From JAUUSJ01 sp051880475 (GTDB lineage Bacteria > Bacillota > Clostridia > Lachnospirales > Lachnospiraceae), in assembly GCA_051880475.1 (NCBI GenBank), contig JBJEOA010000003.1:1-20578 (forward strand): a DNA stretch of 20,578 nucleotides, in the 5' to 3' direction. The notes below the pieces were generated by a model. The model saw nothing but the letters and a program-made list of their open reading frames with translations. It was not told where the DNA came from and ran no database searches. The position numbers and the translations under genes are program-made. Within the stretch, counting starts at the first letter, position 1. Every line of letters starts with the position of its first letter. Below are positions 13,653 through 20,502 of the stretch, piece by piece.

Positions 13653-15620
13653 ATGAATGAGAAAATCAGGCAGATGAGAGAGTGGATTGAGACTCTAAAT
13701 GAAGCGGGAAAGGCTTATTATCAAGAAGATAGAGAGATTATGTCAAATTTAGAGTATGATGCTCTTTACGATAAGCTAAAAGCTCTAGAAGAAGAGACGG
13801 GTATCGTTTTATCAAATAGTCCAACGATTCATGTCGGTTATGAGGTGCTTGGCGAGCTTGAAAAAGAAACTCATGAATTTCCAATGTTATCTCTCGATAA
13901 GACGAAAGACCGTGTTGCACTCTCTGAGTGGCTTGGAGAGAAGGAGGGTATTCTCTCTTGGAAATTAGATGGACTTACGGTTGTTCTTATCTACAAAGAT
14001 GGACAGCTAAAAAAGGCTGTCACAAGAGGAAACGGAGAGATTGGTGAAGTCATTACAAATAATGCGAGAGTATTTCAAAATATTCCTGAGAAAATTCCGT
14101 TTACCGGAGAACTCGTATTAAGAGGTGAGGCGATAATTACCTACTCGGACTTTGAGAAAATTAATGCAGAAATTGGGGATGTAAAAGCAAAATATAAAAA
14201 TCCAAGAAATTTATGCAGTGGCTCTGTAAGACAATTAAATAATGAGATTACAGCAAATCGAAGAGTAAGATTTTATGCATTTGCACTTGTGAAAGCACAA
14301 GGAAGAGAGGAAATAGCGACAGTTTCTCAGTGCTTTGCGTGGATGAGAGAGCTTGGATTTGATGTCGTGGAGTACAAAGAAGTAACGGCAGGGACAATTT
14401 TAGAGACGGTAGCGGAGTTTGAACAAAAAATTCCCAATAATGATATTCCGTCTGACGGTCTTGTTCTTATTTATAATGATATCGCGTATGGAAATAGTCT
14501 CGGAAGGACCGCGAAATTTCCAAGAAATTCCATCGCCTTTAAATGGAGAGATGAAGTTGCAAAATCCCATTTGCTAGAGGTCGAGTGGAGTCCATCAAGA
14601 ACAGGGTTGATTAATCCAGTGGCGATTTTTGAGCCTGTAGAGCTTGAGGGGACGAGTGTCAGTCGTGCAAGTCTCCATAATATCAGCATTTTGAGACAAT
14701 TAAAGCTTGGAATTGGAGATGAGATTTCTATCTTTAAGGCTAATATGATTATTCCGCAGGTAGCAGAAAATTTTACTCAGAGTGATAATCTAGAAATTCC
14801 AGCACATTGTCCAGCCTGTGGTGGTGAGACAATCGTGAAAGAGACGAATGATGTGCAAGTTTTATACTGTGGCAATCCTCTTTGCAGTGCCAAAAAGAGA
14901 AAGCTTTTTGCACATTATGTAGGGCGAAATGCTATGAATATCGATGGGCTTTCACAAGCCACTATCGACAAAATGATAGAAAAAGAATTTTTAACAGAGC
15001 TTAGCGATTTGTACACACTTTCTCAGTGGAAGGAACAGATAATAGAGATGGAGGGATTTGGCAAAAAATCCTATGAAAATTTAATCAATTCTATTGAGAA
15101 ATCAAGACATACAACGCTTCCAAGATTCCTATTTGCCTTAGGTATTTTAAACGTAGGATTATCGAATGCAAAGCTAATCTGCAAGGCGTTTTCCTACGAT
15201 TTAGAGAAGATTAGAAAAGCAGAGGTTGAAGATTTTGTGAAAATCGATGGAATCGGGGAGGTCATTGCGAAGAGTATCGTTGACTACTTTGCAAATGAGC
15301 ATAATGAGAGACTGGTGGACGAGCTTTTATCTTGGATTAGCTTTGAGCAAGTCGAGATAGAGGAGGGAGAGGAGCTAAAACTTGCGAATCAAACCTTTGT
15401 TATCACGGGCACCGTCAATCATTTTAAAAATAGAAATGAATTAAAAGAAAAAATAGAGAGTCTTGGCGCAAAAGTGACAGGCTCTGTGACAAAGAAAACA
15501 ACATATTTAATTAATAATGATAAAGAATCCTCATCTTCAAAAAATAAAAAAGCAAAAGAGCTTGGAATTTCGATTATATCCGAGGAGGATTTTTTAGAAA
15601 TGATAGGAGCAGCAGAGTAA
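13653..15620 (+). CDS. ligA: NAD-dependent DNA ligase
   Basis: Seals nicks in duplex DNA during replication and repair, using NAD. The order of domains is complete. An N-terminal NAD-binding Ia segment (about 1-70) is followed by adenylation with catalytic K104 in SWKLDGL, an OB fold, a four-cysteine zinc finger (CPAC, then CGNPLCSAKK), helix-hairpin-helix repeats (about 440-560) and a C-terminal BRCT domain (LANQTFVITGTV onward). Some positions differ from the usual, for example TRGNGEIGE where most have TRGDG. Length (655 aa) is normal. GGAGG lies about seven bases upstream of the ATG. A short 7-bp hairpin at the stop codon (15611-15635) lacks a T run, so read-through into metA is possible. 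Confidence 0.96.
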   Translation: MNEKIRQMREWIETLNEAGKAYYQEDREIMSNLEYDALYDKLKALEEETGIVLSNSPTIHVGYEVLGELEKETHEFPMLSLDKTKDRVALSEWLGEKEGILSWKLDGLTVVLIYKDGQLKKAVTRGNGEIGEVITNNARVFQNIPEKIPFTGELVLRGEAIITYSDFEKINAEIGDVKAKYKNPRNLCSGSVRQLNNEITANRRVRFYAFALVKAQGREEIATVSQCFAWMRELGFDVVEYKEVTAGTILETVAEFEQKIPNNDIPSDGLVLIYNDIAYGNSLGRTAKFPRNSIAFKWRDEVAKSHLLEVEWSPSRTGLINPVAIFEPVELEGTSVSRASLHNISILRQLKLGIGDEISIFKANMIIPQVAENFTQSDNLEIPAHCPACGGETIVKETNDVQVLYCGNPLCSAKKRKLFAHYVGRNAMNIDGLSQATIDKMIEKEFLTELSDLYTLSQWKEQIIEMEGFGKKSYENLINSIEKSRHTTLPRFLFALGILNVGLSNAKLICKAFSYDLEKIRKAEVEDFVKIDGIGEVIAKSIVDYFANEHNERLVDELLSWISFEQVEIEEGEELKLANQTFVITGTVNHFKNRNELKEKIESLGAKVTGSVTKKTTYLINNDKESSSSKNKKAKELGISIISEEDFLEMIGAAE

Positions 15621-15670
15621 AAATGTTGCTCTGCTATTGAATAAATACAAATTAAAAAGGAGAGATTAAG

Positions 15671-16579
15671 ATGCCGATTAGAATTGATAGCGATTTACCT
15701 GCAAAAAAAATATTAGAGGACGAAAATATTTTCGTAATGGATATGAACCGTGCGATGTCGCAGGACATTCGTCCACTGAAAATTATCATCTTAAATCTAA
15801 TGCCTGTAAAACAAGATACAGAATTACATTTACTTAGAAGCTTGTCGAACACTCCGCTTCAGGTCGATGTGACATTTTTAAAGACAAAAATGCACGAATC
15901 TAAAAATACACCTGCTTCTCATATGGAAGCATTTTATGTGACTTTTGATGAAATTAAGAGTCATCATTTTGACGGAATGATTATTACAGGAGCTCCGGTG
16001 GAGGATTTAGCTTTCGAGGAGGTTGACTACTGGGAGGAAGTTTCCACTGTGATGGAATGGTCAAAGACTCATGTAACTTCTACTTTCCATATTTGTTGGG
16101 CCGCTCAGGCAGGACTCTATTATCACTATGGAATTCAAAAATATCATCTTGGAAAGAAACTTTTTGGAGTGTACGAGCATAAGGCAATTCACAGAAGAAC
16201 ACCTCTTATTCGAGGATTTGACGATGTGTTTTTAGCACCACATTCTAGATACACTGGATTTAGAAGAGAGGATGTACAAGCGATAGAGGATTTGACAATT
16301 TTAGCAGACTCCAAGGAGGCAGGTCCATTTATTATTATGAATAAAACTGGAACACAGATTTTTATCAGTGGACATCCTGAGTATGATTTTATGACATTAG
16401 ACAAAGAGTATAAGAGAGATTTGGCAAAGGGAATTGATATCCAAATTCCAGTTAACTATTATCCAGATGATAACCCAGATAATAAGCCTTGGCGTTCTTG
16501 GAGATGCCATGCGAATACATTATATACCAACTGGCTTAATTACTATGTATATCAGGTAACTCCTTATGTGCTTGATTAA
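15671..16579 (+). CDS. metA: Homoserine O-acetyltransferase (MetA family)
   Basis: First committed step of methionine synthesis: acylation of homoserine. The catalytic residues of the family fall at their standard positions: C142 (HICWAAQAG), H235 and E237 (SGHPEYD). Residue 111 is Glu (TGAPVEDLAF), the residue reported to favour acetyl-CoA, where Gly at 111 favours succinyl-CoA. The product should therefore be O-acetylhomoserine despite the frequent 'succinyltransferase' label. The 302 aa length is normal. AAAGGAGA lies about seven bases before the ATG. No methionine riboswitch (SAM box or T-box) is visible in the 50 bases after ligA, so it may be expressed with the upstream genes. Confidence 0.95.
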   Translation: MPIRIDSDLPAKKILEDENIFVMDMNRAMSQDIRPLKIIILNLMPVKQDTELHLLRSLSNTPLQVDVTFLKTKMHESKNTPASHMEAFYVTFDEIKSHHFDGMIITGAPVEDLAFEEVDYWEEVSTVMEWSKTHVTSTFHICWAAQAGLYYHYGIQKYHLGKKLFGVYEHKAIHRRTPLIRGFDDVFLAPHSRYTGFRREDVQAIEDLTILADSKEAGPFIIMNKTGTQIFISGHPEYDFMTLDKEYKRDLAKGIDIQIPVNYYPDDNPDNKPWRSWRCHANTLYTNWLNYYVYQVTPYVLD

Positions 16580-16597
16580 AGGATGAGAATATTATGA

Positions 16598-16664
16598 TAA
16601 AATATGCCCCCTGCTAAGTAACAAGTTTTATTATTTTGCTTATTACTTAACAGGGGGCATTTTA
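16598..16664. terminator. Strong terminator shared by metA and the converging gene
   Basis: Stem of 20 pairs in three blocks: ATGCCCCCTG (16604-16613) with CAGGGGGCAT (16651-16660), then TAAGTAA with TTACTTA, then AAG with CTT. Single C-A mismatches separate the blocks. T runs occur on both strands, so it acts bidirectionally. Confidence 0.93.
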
Positions 16665-16690
16665 AGAAACAAACTATTTATTGATATTAA

Positions 16691-17473
16691 TTAAAAACCA
16701 AATAGACTAGTAATACCATCGAAAATACTACCGCAAAAATTCGAGACACCACTTACAACAGTATCTACTATATTCGTAACACCAGACATAACTGTTTTGG
16801 CAACTTTGACCGCTCCATCTCGTATCTTTTGTGCCCCTTTCACAATAGTCTCTCCGACTTTTGAACCAGCCATGTACCCAATTGTTCCGCCCACAAATCC
16901 ACCGATTGCCGTTCCAACAGGTCCAAAAACTGTTCCAACAGCAGCTCCAATAGAGGCTCCTTTTCCCATTGTAACCAATCCAGCTGTAGTAGCTACAGTT
17001 GTCTGTTCTATCTTTTCAATACCTTCTTTGACAGATAATTCACCAGTCATCATTTTTCCTACAACTTTCACATCTTCTATAGCAACATGAGCTATATTGG
17101 CAAGGGTTCCAGCTGGAGTCCCTTTTGGAATGGCGGTTATTACCCCTTTTTCAACGCCAACTTTTAAGGCACCTGAAGCCGCAGCTTTTATGCCAAAATC
17201 TGCACCGCTTGTTATAGCTGTCTCTACTACCTCCTCGGATTCTATTTCTTCTCCATTCCATAGTTTTTGTGCAACATCAAAGCCAACGCCAATTGCCGCT
17301 CCTTGAAGGGCAGCATGTCCAGCTTGCTTACCAATCCCAACTGCAAGATCTTTAGTAGCATATTCATTCCAGTTTAATCCACTCCAATTTCCGCTTTGAG
17401 CTTCATCTCGCATCCGCTCAGCTCTAGATTTTGTAAGAGGGTTGCTTTTAGTTCCATCTGGGGCCTCAATCAC
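16691..17473 (-). CDS. Glycine-zipper protein, C-terminal part of an interrupted gene
   Basis: No function known to me. The 260 residues are rich in Gly, Ala and Val. A charged, polar N-terminal part contains EAPDGTKSNP, KSRAERMRDEA and a conserved-looking LWNGEEIESEEVVETA helix. From about residue 166 a long glycine-zipper stretch follows (GASIGAAVGTVFGPVG, GGFVGGTIGYMAGSKVG), likely membrane-inserting or self-associating, then a Val/Ser-rich tail. The only start is GTG at 17473 with no ribosome binding site. The same frame continues upstream for 12 codons to a single TAG and then for 37 more codons to an ATG at 17620, so this is most likely the larger part of a gene broken by a nonsense mutation. 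It converges on metA and shares its terminator. Confidence 0.55.
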   Translation of the reverse strand: MIEAPDGTKSNPLTKSRAERMRDEAQSGNWSGLNWNEYATKDLAVGIGKQAGHAALQGAAIGVGFDVAQKLWNGEEIESEEVVETAITSGADFGIKAAASGALKVGVEKGVITAIPKGTPAGTLANIAHVAIEDVKVVGKMMTGELSVKEGIEKIEQTTVATTAGLVTMGKGASIGAAVGTVFGPVGTAIGGFVGGTIGYMAGSKVGETIVKGAQKIRDGAVKVAKTVMSGVTNIVDTVVSGVSNFCGSIFDGITSLFGF

Positions 17474-17506
17474 AGTTGTAGATTTTTTCTTTATGACAGG
17501 ATATGT

Positions 17507-17620
17507 CTATCTCGTTCCTTTTCTCGCTATTTCCCCAATTCTTATATTTTCTAATAGTTTTTCTACCATTTTTAAATCCTTTTGTCTTTTTGGAATTATT
17601 TGGGGACGTCTCAATTTCAT
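17507..17620 (-). pseudogene. N-terminal part of the glycine-zipper gene, ended by in-frame TAG
   Basis: ATG at 17620 opens 37 codons (beginning KLRRPQIIPKRQ, then KMVEKLLENIRIGEIARKG) and stops at TAG 17509-17507. After the TAG the same frame runs on into the 260-residue protein. The basic, helical character reads as the natural start of that protein, giving about 309 residues in all. No good ribosome binding site precedes the ATG. Directly upstream, a 22-codon open stretch in the same frame encodes a hydrophobic helix (LYIGALLLIAVLLLFSKK) ending in TAA at 17623-17621. It has no ATG or well-placed start and is probably a remnant. Confidence 0.5.
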
Positions 17621-17859
17621 TTATTTTTTACTAAATAAAAGTAGCACTGCTATTAATAGTAATGCTCCAATATATAACTGGATATTATTTTAAAGGTTCT
17701 GTAACTTTGAGACACTATCTTTCGACAGTTTTGTCAACTGTATAATAGTATATATTGAGAAAAGTATTTTGTTAATATTTTTGTGCGAAAACAATATTTT
17801 TGTTCATAATATCAGTTATTTTTGTACAAAATATACAATTTAAAAAAGGAATAGTAAAC
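17621..17859. other. Intergenic region with repeated ATTTTTGT motif
   Basis: No gene is visible. ATTTT(T)GT occurs four times in direct orientation (17766, 17777, 17796 and 17818), with the two central copies extended to the 13-mers AATATTTTTGTGC and AATATTTTTGTTC. An inverted repeat ACAGTT/AACTGT with a 5-base loop lies at about 17725-17740. The whole stretch is very A/T-rich. Confidence 0.4.
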
Positions 17860-17888
17860 TTGCGAAATAAGAGAGACTACGATATAAT
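17860..17888 (+). promoter_or_regulatory. Promoter of the Rpn nuclease gene
   Basis: TTGCGA (17860-17865), a 17-base spacer, and a perfect TATAAT (17883-17888), 35 bases before the start codon. Part of this region (about 17848-17876) is nearly repeated at 20503-20530. Confidence 0.65.
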
Positions 17889-17923
17889 AAAAATTAGAAA
17901 AAGAGAAGGGAGGCGACAGGAAG

Positions 17924-18958
17924 ATGAAGAGAGAAAATAATCTAGCAAGGAATTTATCACAGACTGAGGCGAAGTCATCCTATGATGCATCCTGTAAACG
18001 TCTTCTAGCCAATAAGAATATCCTTGCATGGATTATGAAAAGCTGTTTAGAGGAGTATCGTGATTGTACAGTAGAAGAGATAGTTGAAAAGTATATTGAA
18101 GGAATACCTCAGGTTGGTGAAGTTGGTGTACATCTAGACGAGACAAATCAAACAGTCAATCAAGGAGAGGCGATTAGCACAATAGGAGTAGAAGATACGA
18201 CAGTAACGGAGGGGATTATTACTTACGATATTCGATTCTTTGCCAGTGTACCAAACTCAGAAGAATATATTCGCTTGATTATTAACGTAGAAGCACAAGG
18301 AGATTATTATCCTGGCTATCCAATTGTAAAGAGAGGAATCTACTATTGTAGCCGAATGATTTCTGCTCAATACGGAACAGAATTTAGCGAGTCTCAGTAT
18401 CAAAATATTAAGAAGGTATATTCCATTTGGATTTGTATGAATCCCCCAAAATATAAAAGAAATAGCATTACACGCTATCGAATTTGTGAGGAAAATTTAA
18501 TTGGAACGGCAAAAGAGAAAGAGGAAAATTATGATATGCTTTCCGTTCTAATGATTTGCCTTGGAACACCAGAAGAGAAAAACTATGATGGAGTTTTGAA
18601 GCTGCTGGATGTTCTTCTATCTTCTGAAATGAAATCGGAGGAAAAGAAACAAATTTTACAGAGTGATTTTGGAATTGGAATGACGAGCGAGATAGAGAGC
18701 GAGGTGGAAAATATGTGTAACTTGAGTGAATTAGTTGAGAGACAAGGCATAGAAAAAGGTATAGAACAGGGCATAGAAAAAGGCATAGAACAGGGCATAG
18801 AGCAAGGTATAGAACAAGGAATGGAACAAGGAATTTTAGAGACAAACATAAAAGCAATTAAAAACTTAATGGAGACATTCAAGTTGACAGCAGAGCAAGC
18901 GATGGAAGTATTGAAAATACCGATGACGGATAGGAAAGATTACTATGCTAGACTGTAA
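17924..18958 (+). CDS. Rpn family recombination-promoting nuclease / PD-(D/E)XK transposase-like protein
   Basis: Predicted endonuclease of the Rpn (transposase_31-like, PD-(D/E)XK) group; E. coli relatives promote RecA-independent recombination. The likely active site is D102 (TYDIRFFA) with E123 and Q125 (NVEAQGDYYPGY), the E-x-Q form of the motif. A helical middle part follows. Residues 275-302 are a run of GIEQ/GIEK units encoded by seven 12-bp tandem repeats. A short helical C-terminal domain (LTAEQAMEVLKI) ends the protein. Such gly-glu repeats are usual before the C terminus of this family. AGGGAGG lies about ten bases before the ATG. The gene looks intact at 344 aa, and a partial second copy starts at the right end of the window. 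Confidence 0.82.
   Translation: MKRENNLARNLSQTEAKSSYDASCKRLLANKNILAWIMKSCLEEYRDCTVEEIVEKYIEGIPQVGEVGVHLDETNQTVNQGEAISTIGVEDTTVTEGIITYDIRFFASVPNSEEYIRLIINVEAQGDYYPGYPIVKRGIYYCSRMISAQYGTEFSESQYQNIKKVYSIWICMNPPKYKRNSITRYRICEENLIGTAKEKEENYDMLSVLMICLGTPEEKNYDGVLKLLDVLLSSEMKSEEKKQILQSDFGIGMTSEIESEVENMCNLSELVERQGIEKGIEQGIEKGIEQGIEQGIEQGMEQGILETNIKAIKNLMETFKLTAEQAMEVLKIPMTDRKDYYARL
18694..18748 (+). repeat. Direct repeat, left copy (55 bp)
   Basis: Identical over 55 bases to 20524-20578, where the window ends. It codes for the residues ending in LSELVERQG just before the tandem repeats. Confidence 0.97.
18746..18829 (+). repeat. Seven 12-bp tandem repeats inside the Rpn gene
   Basis: Units of the form GGCATAGAACAG or GGCATAGAAAAA, alternating and slowly diverging to GGAATGGAACAA, encode Gly-Ile-Glu-Gln/Lys. 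The repeat number is likely variable by slippage and any whole-unit change keeps the frame. Confidence 0.9.
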
Positions 18959-18999
18959 TGCTGTTGTAGAGAGATATAGACTTGTCTTTGACAATTGAT

Positions 19000-19057
19000 A
19001 AAGTAAAAAATTCGCGATTTTTCCGTATTTAAGCGGAATTTCGTGGATTTTTACTTT
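19000..19057. terminator. Long hairpin between the Rpn and Fic genes, possible terminator
   Basis: AAAGTAAAAA (19000-19009) pairs with TTTTTACTTT (19048-19057). A second block pairs 19011-19017 with 19041-19047, including G-U pairs, and TTCCG (19021-19025) pairs with CGGAA (19034-19038). About 22 pairs form in total. The outer right arm is T-rich, but no T run follows the stem, so termination is uncertain. Confidence 0.5.
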
Positions 19058-19071
19058 GTAGCTGATATGTG

Positions 19072-19101
19072 TTGTTGAGTATATCTTGATTATTTTAGAA
19101 T
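19072..19101 (+). promoter_or_regulatory. Possible promoter of the Fic gene
   Basis: TTGTTG (19072-19077) and TAGAAT (19096-19101) with an 18-base spacer, giving a very short leader before AAGGAG (19111-19116). Confidence 0.45.
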
Positions 19102-19123
19102 TGCATATTAAAGGAGTGGCAAT

Positions 19124-20224
19124 ATGGTAGATGAAAAGAAATGGCAGCTTGCTCTCAATGAATATATTCGGCAGGGAGAGCCTGAACAGGCTGAAAAAAG
19201 TGAGGCTTGGCAGACAGCCATTGGTTTGCAGCAGGTAGATGGTTTGCAGATATCTGAGTATCTTTTAGATACGGCGAAAGAACATATCGAAGGAAAAATT
19301 GATATCAAAGAAGCCCAGCAGAGAATTCGTGCTTATTATGAAGAACAGGATGAACGGAAAGAAATTGAAGATGGTACAGAAGAAGCAGATATAGTATCAA
19401 GCAGAATCACAGAATTGTTGGGGGAGAAAACATTTCAGTTTTCTCCTGTAGAATATCAGAATATTCATCGCCGGCTGTTCGAAGGTGTATTTGATCATGC
19501 TGGAAAAATAAGGACATACAATATCACAAAAAAAGAATGGGTGTTGAATGGAGATACGGTTATCTATGCTCCATGGAACAGTATCAGAGGTACCTTGGAT
19601 TATGACTTTCAGACAGAGAAACAATTTTTATATGAAGGACTGTCTTTGGGAAAATCAATCCAGCATTTGGCGAAGTTTGCATCTGATATATGGCAAATAC
19701 ATCCATTTTGTGAGGGGAATACAAGGGCAACAGCAGTCTTTATGATTAAATACATTAAAACATTCGGAATGAATATAGATAATGAGGCGTTTAAGAGTCA
19801 TTCATGGTATTTTCGGAATGCCCTTGTCAGAGCAAACTATAATGATTTGAAAAAAGGTATTTATGCAACTACAAAATATTTGGAATTGTTCTTTAGCAAC
19901 TTGCTTCTAGGAACGGATTATGAACTGAAAAATCGGTATATGCATATAGATTATGTGGCAGGACAAACTGACAATATGGTTCAAAGTGCAATTGAAGATA
20001 TTTCAAAGGGCAAAATTTGCACTTTGAATTGCCCTTTGGATGAATTAGCAATTCTTAAAATGATGATAGAAAATCCGAATATAACGCAAAAAGAATTAGC
20101 AAAAAAGATTGAAAAATCGGAACGAACTGTAAAAAATAAAGTTGCATCGCTGAAGGAAAAGGGATACATTCGAAGAATGAATGGAAAGAGAAATGGTAAA
20201 TGGGAAGTACTAATTGAGTATTAG
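19124..20224 (+). CDS. Fic family protein with N-terminal antitoxin-like segment and C-terminal winged helix
   Basis: Predicted AMP-transferase (adenylyltransferase) acting on an unknown protein. The Fic motif HPFCEGNTRA is at residues 193-202, a variant of HxFx(D/E)GNGR with Thr for the second Gly. The usual final Arg of the motif is Ala, as in a familiar Firmicutes subgroup. FDHAGKIRTYNI is the flap and beta-hairpin region that positions targets. Residues 28-72 (IGLQQVDGLQISEYLL, then EHIEGKIDIKEAQQRI) resemble the VbhA-type antitoxin that inserts an inhibitory helix into Fic proteins, here fused in the same chain. Residues 310-355 (ITQKELAKKIEKSERTVKNK) form a winged helix-turn-helix, suggesting DNA binding or autoregulation. 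AAGGAG lies seven bases before the ATG. It is flanked on both sides by Rpn-derived sequence. Confidence 0.88.
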   Translation: MVDEKKWQLALNEYIRQGEPEQAEKSEAWQTAIGLQQVDGLQISEYLLDTAKEHIEGKIDIKEAQQRIRAYYEEQDERKEIEDGTEEADIVSSRITELLGEKTFQFSPVEYQNIHRRLFEGVFDHAGKIRTYNITKKEWVLNGDTVIYAPWNSIRGTLDYDFQTEKQFLYEGLSLGKSIQHLAKFASDIWQIHPFCEGNTRATAVFMIKYIKTFGMNIDNEAFKSHSWYFRNALVRANYNDLKKGIYATTKYLELFFSNLLLGTDYELKNRYMHIDYVAGQTDNMVQSAIEDISKGKICTLNCPLDELAILKMMIENPNITQKELAKKIEKSERTVKNKVASLKEKGYIRRMNGKRNGKWEVLIEY

Positions 20225-20225
20225 G

Positions 20226-20501
20226 AATGAAAAAAACAGTGTTATGATAGAGGGAGAAAAGCAAGGGGGAAGATGGTTACTTCCTGTCATTACATTGGTC
20301 ATTTATTGGTCTCTAGAACAATGGGATAGTTTAATGAGCATCCATGATATGCTTTCTGTGAAAGATGAAAATATACTTTCTTTAGTGTAAGACTATAAAA
20401 TGAATTTAATTATGATGGGAACGATGAGTGATTCTGATTTTGAAAAATTTTCAACAGATTTGGCAAAAGATTTTCAGTATATTAAATGCTCAAAAGAAAA
20501 A
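20226..20501 (+). pseudogene. Decayed fragment of an Rpn / PD-(D/E)XK transposase gene
   Basis: In one frame this stretch reads as the middle of an Rpn-type protein: LLPVITLVIYWSLEQWDS, then SIHDMLSVKDENIL, then DYKMNLI and SDSDFEKFSTDLAKDFQYI. The family usually shows PVITLVIYxG...WDGP...SxHEML...FVxDYxxNLI...DFEKF...YIKYSK in the same order. The N-terminal nuclease part is missing and a TAA (20388-20390) interrupts it just before DYKMNLI. An A tract near 20496-20501 may hold a further frameshift. It begins right after the Fic stop codon and has no start or ribosome binding site of note. Confidence 0.7.
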
Positions 20502-20502
20502 A

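Noticed and set aside
15611..15635. Terminator between ligA and metA
   Set aside because: A 7-bp hairpin exists but it includes the ligA stop and has no T run; too weak to call.
16797..17306. Two plus-strand open frames rich in Pro, Ala and Thr
   Set aside because: They are antisense images of the glycine/alanine-rich minus-strand protein; no ribosome binding site or promoter supports them.
18746..18829. CRISPR-like array
   Set aside because: The repeats are contiguous 12-mers without spacers and lie in frame inside a gene.
18583..18882. Minus-strand frames with repeated Ser-Met-Pro-Cys units
   Set aside because: Antisense reading of the 12-bp repeats of the Rpn gene; no start signals.
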